Shown piece by piece: positions 34,491 through 45,669 of a DNA stretch of 64,000 nucleotides. The stretch is from Ceratobasidium sp. AG-K (Eukaryota > Basidiomycota > Agaricomycetes > Cantharellales > Ceratobasidiaceae): assembly GCA_037039685.1 (NCBI GenBank), contig JAWNGF010000010.1, positions 1,798,001 through 1,862,000 on the forward strand. The letters are read 5' to 3'. Numbering within the stretch: position 1 is the stretch's first letter; every line of letters starts with the position of its first letter. Position numbers and translations under genes: made by a program. The notes under the pieces were generated by a model. It saw nothing but the letters and a program-made list of their open reading frames with translations, had not been told where the DNA came from and searched no databases.

Positions 34491-36273
34491 ATGTCGACCG
34501 ACGAGAAGATTGCAGCACCTGAGCACAAGGAGGTCCTCGCCTCGAGCTCTCTCGAGTCCAACATTGGTGCCCAGTACGATGCTGAGCGCACTAAGAAGCT
34601 GTTGCGCAAGATGGACTGGAACATTGTTCCTTTCCTCGCGCTGTTGTACCTGGTACGTGTCGCCCTTGTCCCTCGGAGCCCTGCTGACCCCCTCGCAGCT
34701 GTCGTTCCTCGACCGCACGAACATTGGCAACGCCCGTCTGGCTGGTCTAGAGGCCGACCTAGGCATGGACCCCAAGTCGCTCCAGTACAACACGGCACTT
34801 GGTGAGTCTCATCGCCTCTTGTGTGCGTGGCCTATGCTGACTCCTCCCAGCCATCTTCTTCCCGTTCTACGTCGCGGCTGAAATCCCGTCGAACATGATG
34901 CTTAAACGCACTCGTCCCAGTCTCTGGTTTGCCATCATGTAAGCGCCCGCCCCACCCTTGATCAATCGCCCGTCTGACGGCTTGGCAGCATGGTCGCCTG
35001 GGGTCTCTGCATGACGTTCATGGGCTTCGTCACTAACTATACTGGTCTCCTCGTTGCCCGCGCTTTCCTTGGTATCGCTGAGGGTGGTCTTTTCCCTGGC
35101 GTTACGTTCTACATCACCGTACGTCACATGATGCTTATCGCCGCGCATATACTCAACTTCTTGGCAGATGTGGTACCGTCGTCACGAGTGCGGTCTTCGC
35201 ATGGCCATCTTCTTTAGTGCCGCCACTGCCGCCGGCGCGTTCGGTGGTCTCCTCGCCCGTGGCATCTCCGAGATGGACGGCATAGGAGGCAAGGAAGGCT
35301 GGGCCTGGATTTTCATCCTCGAGGGTCTCCTCACACTTGTCGTCGCTGGTATTGCCTTCCGCGTGATCAACGACTACCCCGAGACTGCTCGCTTCTTGAG
35401 CGATGAGGACCGTGTTGAGGTTGTTCGTCGTCTCCGCGAGGATCGAAGTGCCTTGGCCGATGAGTTTGGCATGCGCTACTTCTGGGATGCTCTCAAGGAC
35501 TGGAAGATTTGGGTTCACAGTAAGCACTGCGTCCCAGACCAAGTTCGGTGCTGACTCCGTTTCAGTGTTCATCACCATTGGCATCTACACTCCTCTTTAC
35601 TCGTTCTCGCTCTTTTTGCCGACCATCATCAAGAACATGGGTTACACCAACGAGAGATCCCAGCTCATGAGTGTCCCTCCCTACGTCGCTGCCTGCATCT
35701 GCACCATCGCCGCTGGTAAAATCGCCGACACCCACCGCAAGCGTGGCCCCTACATGGTCTTCTTCTGCCTCGTCGCCGTCGCTGGTTTCACCATGCTTAT
35801 CTCAAGCACCAAGCCAGGCATCCAGTACGCCGGTACTTTCCTCGCTGCCTGCGGTGTCTACCCCAACGTCCCCATGGGTGTCGCCTGGAACGGTAACAAC
35901 ATCGGTGGTAGCACCAAGCGCGGTGTCGGTCTTGCCATGCACGTCGGCTTCGGCAACTTGGGCGGTATGATTGGCGCGTTCATGTAAGTCACCCCTCCCC
36001 GATCAATCTCGACGCATCTGACATCTTCACAGTTACCGATCGAGGGACGCTCCCCACTTCTACCCCGGCCACGGAACTCTCATCGCCACCCTTTCCATGT
36101 CTGCCTGTCTCTCACTCTTCATGTCCACCTGGCTTCGACGAGAGAACGCGCGCAGGGACCGTATTGCAACTGAAAAGGGCCTCCCCCTCCGGGCTGAGGA
36201 CTACTCCGAGGAGCAGCTCCGCAAGGAGCGTGACGATGGCGACTACGCCACCTTCTATCGTTACACTATCTAG
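34491..36273 (+). CDS. MFS permease of the allantoate/nicotinate (Dal5/Tna1) family, intron-poor copy
   Basis: 497 aa in 7 exons: 34491-34652, 34699-34801, 34851-34938, 34989-35118, 35168-35519, 35566-35983, 36033-36273. Same architecture as the upstream paralog: SFLDRTNIGNARLAGLEADL, AEIPSNMMLKRTRPSLWFA, LLVARAFLGIAEGGLFPG, FYITMWYRRHECGLRMAI, YPNVPMGVAWNGNNIGGSTK and FIYRSRDAPHFYPGHGTL. Start chosen at 34491 (MSTDEK); the frame upstream to 34443 is open but adds a non-conserved stretch. Codons are strongly C-ending (ATC, GTC, CTC, GGT), unlike its neighbour, which suggests high expression. The N-terminus is acidic and cytosolic. Substrate is not predictable from sequence alone. Confidence 0.93.
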
Positions 36274-37054
36274 TGTGTTTTGTAATTTTGGGGGCTGTTT
36301 ATGTATTGGGCTGTGTTGTTGTACAGTTTTCTATAGTTTGTTGCAACAATCGGATACGCGTTACGATGTCTACATGTGTGTTCAACTCGATCCAAGGCTC
36401 AAGGTATATGCGGAATGAAGTGGGCATTGTCTGAAATAGGACCTTCTCCATTAGTCAAGTCTGAAAACAGACCGGCTCCTAATCTTCCCGGTGGTCGAGA
36501 TGGCCACGCGCGTTTGACGTATAGGGGTAAGATGTAATCGGTCACGGCATACCTCATCTCCAGCCGTTGGGGCCAAAGCTCCAAGGCTGGGCGAGATGAG
36601 CTTCTTCTGGGCATGATCAGAATTTCATTTTGGATATCGTTCTTTGTGCCTCGTGAGCTCGCGGGTGCCGCGTAGACAAATGCGTGACTAAATCACTTGA
36701 CGCGTCCTGGCTGATTGTCGGTCTCCGAGGACGAGACAACATCCTAGAGTGCTGCGTGTCGCTGTCAATAATATGTTCTGTGCCTGGCATAATTGCCTAA
36801 ATGCATAGCCGAGACGTTGCGGACGCGTGGGCTGTACGACGTTCCTCTTCGAGTGGCAAACTTGGTCTGGAATCGCGGTTGAGTGGCAAGTCAAATATAA
36901 TCCGGACCTGGGACCGACAGAACTCAAACCTTGTTATCTGTCGAGCACGTCAACTTAATGACCGACGGCATCGCAATTTCTTGGGATCGAGTTCAATTTC
37001 ACGGCGGGCGACATCTCCGATAGTGCACCCTATTTTCCTCGAGACCCCGGAGCT
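36274..37054. other. Convergent intergenic region, 781 bp
   Basis: This is the gap between the second permease (plus) and esterase A (minus). The left part, a T/G-rich run from 36274 to 36350, looks like a 3' untranslated region. Nothing else is recognised. Confidence 0.5.
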
Positions 37055-38148
37055 CTACTTGGAATACACGAAATTCAGCAGATCTACAGCAGCTTCGTAC
37101 GTCTCTTTTCTCGCGTCTCCCTGAGGCGTCCCGACTTGTGCCCTCTTGTCCCACGCGTGAACCATCTTTTTCAGTTCCTTGAACACGACGTTGATCCCTC
37201 CGTCTTTGAGTTTCTGTGCCAGTTGGACAGCGTCGAATCGTAATGGATCCTCCTCGCACACGACCATTAAGATGTCGTTGGGGAGCGTCGAAATGGGGGC
37301 GTTGATAGGTGAGAGCCGTGGGTCCGAAAGGTCCGTTCCGGGTGGAGTATAGCATTCGACAACGAGGCGGTTAAACATGGGAGTGATAGGGTTTTTATTG
37401 CCTGGCGATACCGCCGGAGGATTACGGATCGCCATCTCGAGACCGACGTCGGCACAGGGGTATATCGCCACGATCCCTAATCCGTAAATGGAATAATTAG
37501 TAGACGTAAGGTGGTTGAGTGGTCATGTGTACCTCTGATCGTGCCTTTTGGTTGACTGACGCCTGCCGTGAGCGCTAATGTGCCTCCGGCTGAAAACCCG
37601 CCAATGGTTATGCGTGAAGTATCATAGTATCCTCCGACATTGGCAGTGATGTGGTCGAGGATATCTTTGGTGTCGTCTGTCGCGGCGGGAAAGGGGTTCT
37701 CAGGGGCTAGAGCATTGATATGTGAGCTATGCGCTTAGGAACCCGAGCGAGTACTGACCTTTTGCGTAATCTCCGTCCAGGACGATTGCGCCAGTTCGGT
37801 CACTTACTAGTCGACAGAAGTCTGCATCGGTCCCGAAGAATGCTGGGAGCACAAACCCAGAGCCTGCATATATCTTTTCAATTATCTGCGAAACGTCGGT
37901 GATAGTTGGGGCGTACCGTGAAAGTTGAGGTGCACGGGATACGTCTTGGACTTGTCAAATCCTTTTGGTTCGTATACGTTTATCCGTATTTGTCTTTTTG
38001 AACGGGTGGATTTGACGGTAAAGCTACGGTCTGGTGGGAACTTGGTGTATTCGGGGGGAGCACCGACAAGGGATTGAAAGAAGCCGCTTGAGCGAATCCA
38101 GAGTCGGATAGCCCAAACTTTGAGTAGCAAGCTCATAGGCAGAGACAT
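37055..38148 (-). CDS. HSL-family alpha/beta-hydrolase (esterase/lipase), copy A
   Basis: 310 aa; exons 38148-37917, 37863-37759, 37706-37533, 37476-37055. N-terminal membrane-prone helix (SLLLKVWAIRLWIRSSGFFQSL), then INVYEPKGFDKSKTYPVHLNFHGSGFVLP (oxyanion-hole HG), ITIGGFSAGGTLALTAG with nucleophile in G-F-S-A-G, CEEDPLRFDAVQLAQKL (acid Asp) and KMVHAWDKRAQ (base His). The full triad is present, so it should be active. No signal peptide is clear; the first 25 residues could anchor it to a membrane or lipid droplet. It is the last of four intact head-to-tail copies that share three introns of identical phase. Confidence 0.9.
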
Positions 38149-38513
38149 GGTAGACTTTGGGAGGATTACACAGGAGATTTGCCAAGAGTGCTTGAGGACT
38201 GATAGGAGGTAGGGCTGTTTATAGCATAGCACCACAGACCTAGGTGATGCAATGGGGCACTTTAGCTTGTCGACGTTGGAATTCAGCCTGCCTACGACTA
38301 GTGTCAAATATGAACCATAGTAGGGGTTGATTTCATTTGTGTACGTGTTGTTGCTTACCCGTCGAGTTTGGGTGTGTGCAAATAAGCATTCATGACGCTG
38401 CGTAAACGATCGGCCTACACTTGATTAATCTATCCTTGACTAATGGCTCGTACGTTGCAGGACACAACTGGCAGCTCGCTGATGCAGCTGATTGGTAGAA
38501 CACTATGGCTACA
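38149..38513. promoter_or_regulatory. Upstream region of esterase A
   Basis: A 365-bp spacer between tandem esterase genes. It should carry the promoter of copy A and the 3' end of copy B. No clear element is seen. Confidence 0.4.
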
Positions 38514-39643
38514 TTATGACCGATCGACGTCTAGACCCCCAACTTTATACTTTGCGTATACAACGTTTAGCATATCGATGGCTGCTTCATACGCCGCGAT
38601 TTTAGCATCTCCTTGGGGTGTTCCGACTCGCGCATCTTTGTCCCACGCGTGCACCACCTTTTCCAGCTCTTTCAAAACGACGTTTAGTCCTCCTTCCTTG
38701 AGCTTGTGTGCCAATTGGACAGCATCAAATCGTAACGGGTCTTCCTCGCATACTACAAATAGTATGTCGTTCGGCAGCGTTGAGATTGGTGTGTTGACGG
38801 GTGAAAGTCGCGGATCTGACGTGTCGGTACCGGGCGGAGTGTAGCTCTCAGTCACGAGCCTGTTGAATGAAGGTGTGATGATATTCGTATTGCCCTTGGA
38901 TACGACTGGAGCATCGCGCAACGTCATATCCAGAGAGGTATCCGCGCAAGGATACATAGCTATGACAGCTGTTCATTTGTAAGCTGAATGATCAAGATGC
39001 AAACAAGCTGGGAGCCACCGCGCGCACCTTTGAGAGTGCCTTTAGGCTGGCTTACGCCAGCCGTGAGCGCGAGTGTTCCACCGGCGGAGAATCCACCAAT
39101 AGTAATGCGTGTTGTGTCAAAGTATCCCTCGGCATTAGCGACAATGTGGTCGATTATATCTTTTACGTCGTCTACGGCAGCTGGAAACGGATTTTCGGGT
39201 GCTATAGCACCAGCGCGTGAGTATCGATAGTTGAGCACTTAAACCGGTACTACCTTTTGCGTAGTCCCCGTCTAAGACAATAGCACCTGTTCTGTCGCTT
39301 ATCAGCCGACAAAAGTCGGCATCGGCTCCTAGCTGAGGGAATACGAACCCAGAACCTGCGCATATACTCGTTTGTTTTCATATCCATGGGTGCTATTTCA
39401 TGATTGAGACGTACCGTGAAAATTTATATGCACCGGGTACGTTTTGGTCTTGCTGAAACCTTTTGGTTCATACACATTCACCCATATGCGTCTTTTTGAG
39501 CTAGATTTGACGCTCAAAGTTTGGTTTGGTGGGAACCTTGTGTGTTCAGGAGGGCTGCCGATCAGCGATTGGACGAAGCCACTCGAACGAATCAAGAGCC
39601 GCAGGAGCCAGACTCTCAGCAACAGTCCAAGTCGAGGGGACAT
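38514..39643 (-). CDS. HSL-family alpha/beta-hydrolase, copy B
   Basis: 319 aa; exons 39643-39415, 39355-39254, 39201-39028, 38968-38514. It keeps PVHINFHGSGFVFP, ITIGGFSAGGTLALTAG (nucleophile Ser), CEEDPLRFDAVQLAHKL and KVVHAWDKDAR. It is closest to copy A: the segment from GDYAKAPENPFPAA to QPKGT is nearly the same. A C-terminal extension of about 10 residues (YKVGGLDVDRS) is unique to this copy. Exon lengths 229/102/174/455 match the family pattern, with the central 174-nt exon constant in all four. It should be active. Confidence 0.9.
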
Positions 39644-39994
39644 GGAGGCCTTTTAGCTAATTTGTACAGTCGATTGAGAGCTTGCAGATTGGTAGCCGTC
39701 GATCCCTTATAACAAAACGGACGCTGCCTCGGCGCCGCCTATTGAGAATTGAACTCAAATACGAATGAATCACAATAGGGTTTCCTTTCCCGTGCATACG
39801 TGTTGTAGCTTATTTGAAGGAATTGTAATTGAGCTGCATTCTGGCCAACTATCTCGCAATAATGGCTATTGATCAGGAATGGTCTTAGTTGTCAATTGAC
39901 GAGCTATTTTCACGTTATGACGAGAGTCGTACAGCGCCCTCAAGTGTTGGGTGTGGCGTGGGTTTGCCTGGATGGCTTCTAGGCCCTCTGGCTT
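39644..39994. promoter_or_regulatory. Upstream region of esterase B
   Basis: A 351-bp spacer between copies B and C. No TATA box or repeat is recognised. Confidence 0.4.
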
Positions 39995-41111
39995 CTAATT
40001 AATACTATCATACACACTATTCAACATATTCACAGCCGTCTTGTATGCTTCCATTTTTGCGTCACCCTTGGTCGTCCCTGATTTTGCGGTCTTATCCCAC
40101 GAATGAACGACCTTTTCCATCTCCTTGAGTGTGACATTCAGTCCCTCTTCTCTTAGTCTACACGCCAATTTGACGGCATCGTATCGTAAGGGGTCCTCCT
40201 CACACACAACTATTAGCACGTCTTTTGGGAGTGCTGAAACTGGCGTGTGGATAGGTGAGAGGCGTGGATCCAAGAGGTTTGTTCCTGGGGAAACGTAGCA
40301 TTTGCGAACGAGGCGGTTAAAAGCAGGAGAGATAGGGTTCTTGTTACCCTTTGACACGGTCGGAGGATTGTTGATTGCATGTTCTAGTGACAGATCAGCG
40401 CATGGATACATAGCTACAACCCCTTATCTCGAAGCACGGAATTAGCATAATCAAATGAGCGGAAAGTGAGACTGCGGACCTTTAAGTGTGCCTTGGGGTT
40501 GATTGACTCCCGCTGTTAGTGCCAGCGTTCCTCCAGCCGAGAAACCACCAATGGTTATGCGCGAGGTGTCAAAGCATCCTTCTGCGTTGGCGACGACATA
40601 ATCAAGGATACCTTTGACGTCGTTTGGGGCCGCTGGAAACGGGTTTTCAGGAGCTGTATTTGTCTATTAGTTAGTTGACGGCTCAATGGCAGTTCATAGC
40701 ACTGGATAGTGCAGCTACCTTTTGCATAATCGGCGTCTAAAACAATTGCTCCCGTCTGGTCGCTTACTAGGCGACAGAATTCTGCGTCGGCGCCGAATTT
40801 GTGGAGAAGAATAAATCCAGAACCTGTGTGTAGATCTAATTGATACTATGCAAGCATATGCTGAGTGGTCCGAGCGTACCGTGAAAGTTTACATGCACAG
40901 GATAAGTCTTATGCTTGCAGAAATCTTTCGGTTCGTACACATTCACCCGGATGTACCTTTTAGAACTAGTAGACTTCACGCTGAGGGTGCCGTCTGGTAG
41001 ATACTTTGAGTGTTCTAGAGAGGCGCCAAGGAAGGATTGTATGAACCTTCTGGAGAGGGATACTAGTCGCACCAGCCAGACTCTCAGCAGTAAGGCAAGA
41101 GGGGGGGTCAT
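39995..41111 (-). CDS. HSL-family alpha/beta-hydrolase, copy C
   Basis: 312 aa; exons 41111-40880, 40823-40719, 40653-40480, 40422-39995. It keeps PVHVNFHGSGFILL, ITIGGFSAGGTLALTAG, CEEDPLRYDAVKLACRL and KVVHSWDKTAK, so the triad Ser, Asp and His is complete. The last acceptor is AAG. A few conserved positions have changed (KCYVSPGTNLLDPRLSP), but there is no stop or frame break. It is intermediate between copies A/B and D. Confidence 0.9.
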
Positions 41112-41665
41112 GGCGAAGAACGAGGAAATCTCTTCAGAAATTCAGTTATGGAGGCTAAGAGGCGGTTGGGCCTGCCTATCATGGGAAATCATGATGGTGC
41201 AATATCACACATTTTTGCTAGCGTTGGAATGTAGACTGCCATGCGAAATCAAATAGAACGAGGGTATGGGAATTTAACGGTATTCTTCCGTATGTATGCG
41301 GGTAGTGAGGAAGCCATCCAACGACGGGAGGTGTTTTAAGTGCATAGGCAGCTTGCGAGGGGACCTGAATATGTTATGAAACAGGTATTAACTGTACGGC
41401 GTAAGTCAATATGGCAAATTTTATTTCGGACCACATTCAAACCTGAAAGACTATCAAGGAAGAAAAACTTGATCCCCGTGGTCGCCTCAGGGCTCTTAAT
41501 CCATAGTATAAAATATGAAGTTCGGATGTTGGTTCGCTCAGCAGCATAGATTCACCGAGCATGTAGACGGTACCTGATTATTGGGGTAGCATACGGGTGA
41601 CTAGTTGCACAGGGAGACCAGCTTACGTTGTTGTAAAGTTTCTAAGCCATACTTTTCAGCGAATG
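41112..41665. promoter_or_regulatory. Upstream region of esterase C
   Basis: A 554-bp spacer and the largest gap between intact copies. It contains only short frames and should hold the promoter of copy C. Confidence 0.4.
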
Positions 41666-42782
41666 TCACTTGGACTCGAAAGCCAGTTTCACTATCTCCA
41701 CTGCAGCTTCGTATGCATCACGTCTAGCGGCCGCTCCAGGCGTTCCCTCTTTGACGTCTTTGTCCCACCCATGGATTACTTTGGGTAATTCCTTCAGTAT
41801 GATGTTTACACCTTCCGCCTTGAGCTTCTGCGCCAGCTCTATAGCCTCATCCCGAAGCGGGTCTTCCTCGCATACAACGATGAGTACATGCTCAGGGAGG
41901 GAAGACGCAGGCGTGTTAATGGGTGAGAGTCGCGGGTCCGATAGATCCGTACCCGGTGGCATATAGCTGGCATAAACTAGCTTAATAAACCATGGCGGGA
42001 TCACTCGAGGATTTCCCTCCGAGAGAGTAGGCTCGGGTCTGCTATCGGGATCAATAGAGAAGTTGGCAGCTGGGTAGATTGCTACAACCCCTGTAGGTGC
42101 CCATATGTACATCCCTCCTGTCAGCTTGCTCGTTGAAACATAAAAATGTCGTGATTCGCACCCTTGAGCGTTCCCTTGGGCAAGCTGACGCCCGCAGTCA
42201 ATGCTAGCATTGCTCCAGATGAGAAGCCTCCGATAGCTATTCTTGAAGTATCGAAATACCCTTTCTCATTTTCTAATACGTAGCCAACGATGTCTTTCAC
42301 GTCTTCTGGAGCGGCGGGAAATGGCCACTTAGGTCCTAAACCAACAAGTTGTATGCGCCCCAGTCTCCGCAATACGATGACTTACCCTTGGCGTAATCAC
42401 AATCTAGAACCAATGCTCCAGTTCGATTGCTTATAATTCGACAAAAATCTCCGTCTGTTCCTAGTAAAGGGAGGATGAACCCGGAGCCTATACACGCAAT
42501 TAGCAAACATTTGTGAGAGAGAATGTCAACCAGTCCTAACGTGCCATGGAGGTTGATGTATACAGGGTAGGCAGAGTGAGGGTCAAACTGTTTCGGCTCG
42601 TATACATTTATTCTGATTTGCCTAGGCGAACAGGTAGACTTGATTGTCAGTTTGCGATCGGGTGGGAACTTGGCATGATATGGAGCCGTTCCAAACAGAG
42701 CTCGGAACAACGAGTTAGTGCGAACTAATCCACGCAATAACCATATCTTGATCCGCAGGGTGAGTGAATGGAGGGCCGACAT
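41666..42782 (-). CDS. HSL-family alpha/beta-hydrolase, copy D (divergent)
   Basis: 312 aa; exons 42782-42545, 42487-42386, 42335-42162, 42090-41666. It has PVYINLHGSGFILP, IAIGGFSSGAMLALTAG (nucleophile in G-F-S-S-G), CEEDPLRDEAIELAQKL and KVIHGWDKDVK. The pocket differs from A-C: GPKWPFPAA for APENPFPAA, and YPAANFSIDPD for YPCAD. Intron 1 must start with GC (GCACGT) where A and C have GTACGC and B has GTACGT. If that intron is spliced the enzyme is complete; if not, the protein ends early after the HG motif. Confidence 0.85.
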
Positions 42783-43059
42783 GTAACGAGAGATGGAAAG
42801 GAATCGCTATTGATGGCCTTGCTTAAATGTGCTTGGTCGGTAGCTAAATCAGGCAAGTTTATAGGGTGCCGCGGTGGGACCTAACATCCGCGGCGAAGAC
42901 GCGTGGCTCGATTCTTCTGCGGATGGGGGATCGCTTCTGAATCGTGCTGGCATAAACAGGGTAAAGCTTATCCAGGCAATACAGGAATAAGGGGTTAGGA
43001 TACACTCGGGGGTTCCTCCGTTAGGTAGTATCATGCACCAAGTTGTTTGGTCGTACACC

Positions 43060-44260
43060 ATACTAATACAGATAAGCCGCGCGGAGTACTCCAACTGCGT
43101 TCTCGAACGCCATAATCCTCACTTCATCATACATAAGCCTCTGGCTGGCGTCCCCGTTCCGTCAGTGGGAGTGTTTAGGTATTTCCATGAATTCCACAGC
43201 TTTACCTTTGCCCTTGAGGGCCCTGCGAAAACCAATCACTTCGTGGTGAAGTGGGCCTTGTTGGCATGTAACAAGTAACAACCTGAAGCGAAAGGCGAAC
43301 AACGAGTCACTTTGCAGGGAGGAAGGGGGATCACTGAACGCTGCTGGGCATACGACGTGAATCTGCCTTGAGAAGTTCACGAGAAGAGATTGGTGGGGCA
43401 GTGCTTCTCTTGATGTATCTTGTTGACTTGTATACACCTGATGGGCGAGGGGAGGGCAAACTCGAATGGCTAGCCTAAGATAGTAAGTTTCGTTAGCACA
43501 ATCGAAAGTTTCAAGACCCCACCTTTCATAGTCTCCTCCAGCGTGGCCGCGCAGACGAGTAGAGTCAGAATGTTATCTAGTAAAAATCCGCCAATCCTCG
43601 GACGGGCGGTGTCATAGTGCCCTTTGTCGTCTGCTAGGACATCATGCCGCATACATCCGTAGAGGAGCCTGGTTTATAAAACTACATCTTGATAGGCATC
43701 AATGGAATGGGCCATATATATCTACGTGAGACCCGGATTTTACGCATCACGGCTGACCCAATTGTAATCAAGAATGCGCACCAGATGCGTGATTTAAATC
43801 AAGAACTATTGAGTTGGTCTGTTTGCTAACAGTGACAAACCCATTGTTACCTCCGATCTTCTGGAGAACAAAATTAGACCCTATGAGGCACGATAATGAG
43901 CTTGTCAAAATAATTCAAGATACTGACCACGGCCGCCAATGCGTACTGAGAAGTTGCTTCCCCTCCTTAGCTCTCCAATTAATGCCTTTCGGATGTGAGT
44001 TGCACCATGGGTGGGGGCTCGTAGACACCCCTTGTACGAGTTGCTCTGGTATCAATATATTAACGAATCGTATACTTCTGAAGAGCAAGGCGAGCGCCTA
44101 GACATACTGTAACGTCTAAAACCTAACGATGTCATCGGCACACAGTGAAGCCGGGGGGATATGACTTCTGAGAATCGTACGGAGTTAGTGTGGTCATAGT
44201 AGATCACCATCCATTCGTACACGTTCAAGTCCAACAAGTTTTTGATGTCTGCTTCGTAAC
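43060..44260 (-). pseudogene. Decayed fifth esterase copy (E)
   Basis: Scattered pieces of the same gene remain in order on the minus strand. LLDLNVYEWM near 44205-44240 matches INVYEPK. SNFVLQKIGGNNGF near 43840-43880, followed by NSIVLDLNHA, matches SGFILPLLGTDGDF and the GAIVLDGDYAK block. YDTARPRIGGF near 43590-43620 matches the nucleophile region but lacks GxSxG. GPLHHEVIGFRRALKGKGK near 43190-43240 matches DPLRDEAIELAQKLKAEG. Frames differ between pieces and stops intervene. Boundaries are approximate. Confidence 0.75.
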
Positions 44261-45669
44261 GTCGGGGTTAATAGGATCCGTCCTGGAAGAGATATACTGA
44301 TTAAGAGGGCACTGCCGCCGCATAAACATGAGCCAGAGCTCAGTCTCGGGCAATTGCTATGTAGAAGAATGTCAGGATTTCGTAGGGGATGAGAGCAAGA
44401 ATAAAAATAAAAATAAAATCGACGTGTCCTGGTGCAGTGTGAGGATCGCGCATGCGTCCTCACTCGCACGGCGCAGCCGTAGACTGTGCCTACGTTATCT
44501 CTCCTATTTGCCCCCGTTGTTTTCCCTACTCGTTCATTATTTCATTCTATATTCAAATATCACATCCTTGAGCTATATATACAGCTTCTTGTATGTAGAT
44601 ACAAGTAACCCTTCCCTCGAATACGAGTCATCTAGCAAGTCACCCACTCACCGGTGTAAGCGCCGGCACTGCTGATCCGCCACGTTCGACACCGAGGTCC
44701 CTGCAACCTCACATGCAGCAATGGGCGTAAAATCTACATTCAGCCTTTTTGAATCGCGTCCAATCTACGAACTACTTCAATAACTACTGACTCAGCTCCG
44801 GGCCTGGGCTTGTCATCCAGCCGTTCCGGGGTGTTGGCCTTCAACCAGGCTAAACATTCGTGTTGAGTCTGCGAGCGTTAAATTTTGACACTAGAACGGA
44901 TTCATTCGACTAGAAACGTAGGTAGAGCACAGAACACAGCGGCGGTTGGCACCACCGAAATATGAAAGTGAGCAAGAACAGCGTTGTCCTGGTTATAATG
45001 GTCAGGGAACGTGGCTTGAAAGTACTACGAAGAGCGTCTTTCAACCCAGTGATGACTAGTCCGAAGCATAATCAGTAGCACAACAATTTAGGAACGGCGC
45101 GTCGAGAGGACATCAGTCTACTTGCTATAGGCTGATCACCAGCTAATGAAGGTTCACCCTACCTTACAAACATGATATCAATCCCTTCACTCTTCACAGG
45201 AGTGCCGTCACTTGCTCATGGTGTCTTTGTCAACCAATTTCTTCTGACAACAAAGAAGATTTGTGAACGTGGCATAGTATCCAGCCAGTGAGTCCCATGA
45301 ATTCAGACCGACAGTTACGGCATGCATAGCATCGATGGCCGTGTCAACTGGTTAGGAATGCTCTGGGAGTCAAGTCGCTCGGCCAACAATGATCCTAAGG
45401 CTATATCGGTCACCGTCGTTGAGGTTAATCATACAAATGTCCATGTGACTACTGTAATTAGCCAAGGGTTCTCCAGGGTCCGAAGACCCGCAATCACGTG
45501 CAAGGACGGGGGCATGTCCGAAACTTTACATGATCGGTCAGGTTTCTCTAAGTTCTGATGGCGAAGATGGTTGATATGTTGGCTGGCTTACCTCTAGCTT
45601 GCCCGCCATCACCGCAGCAACCCGCGTGCATTTCACTCGTTTTGTGGGTTAATTTTGGAGGCTGTACAA
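44261..45669. other. Gene-poor stretch, 1.4 kb
   Basis: Short frames only. An A-rich AAATAAAAATAAAAATAAAATC run lies near 44399-44420. The region before 45670 probably contains the promoter, and possibly an unseen first exon, of the membrane protein. No RNA gene or repeat is supported. Confidence 0.45.
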
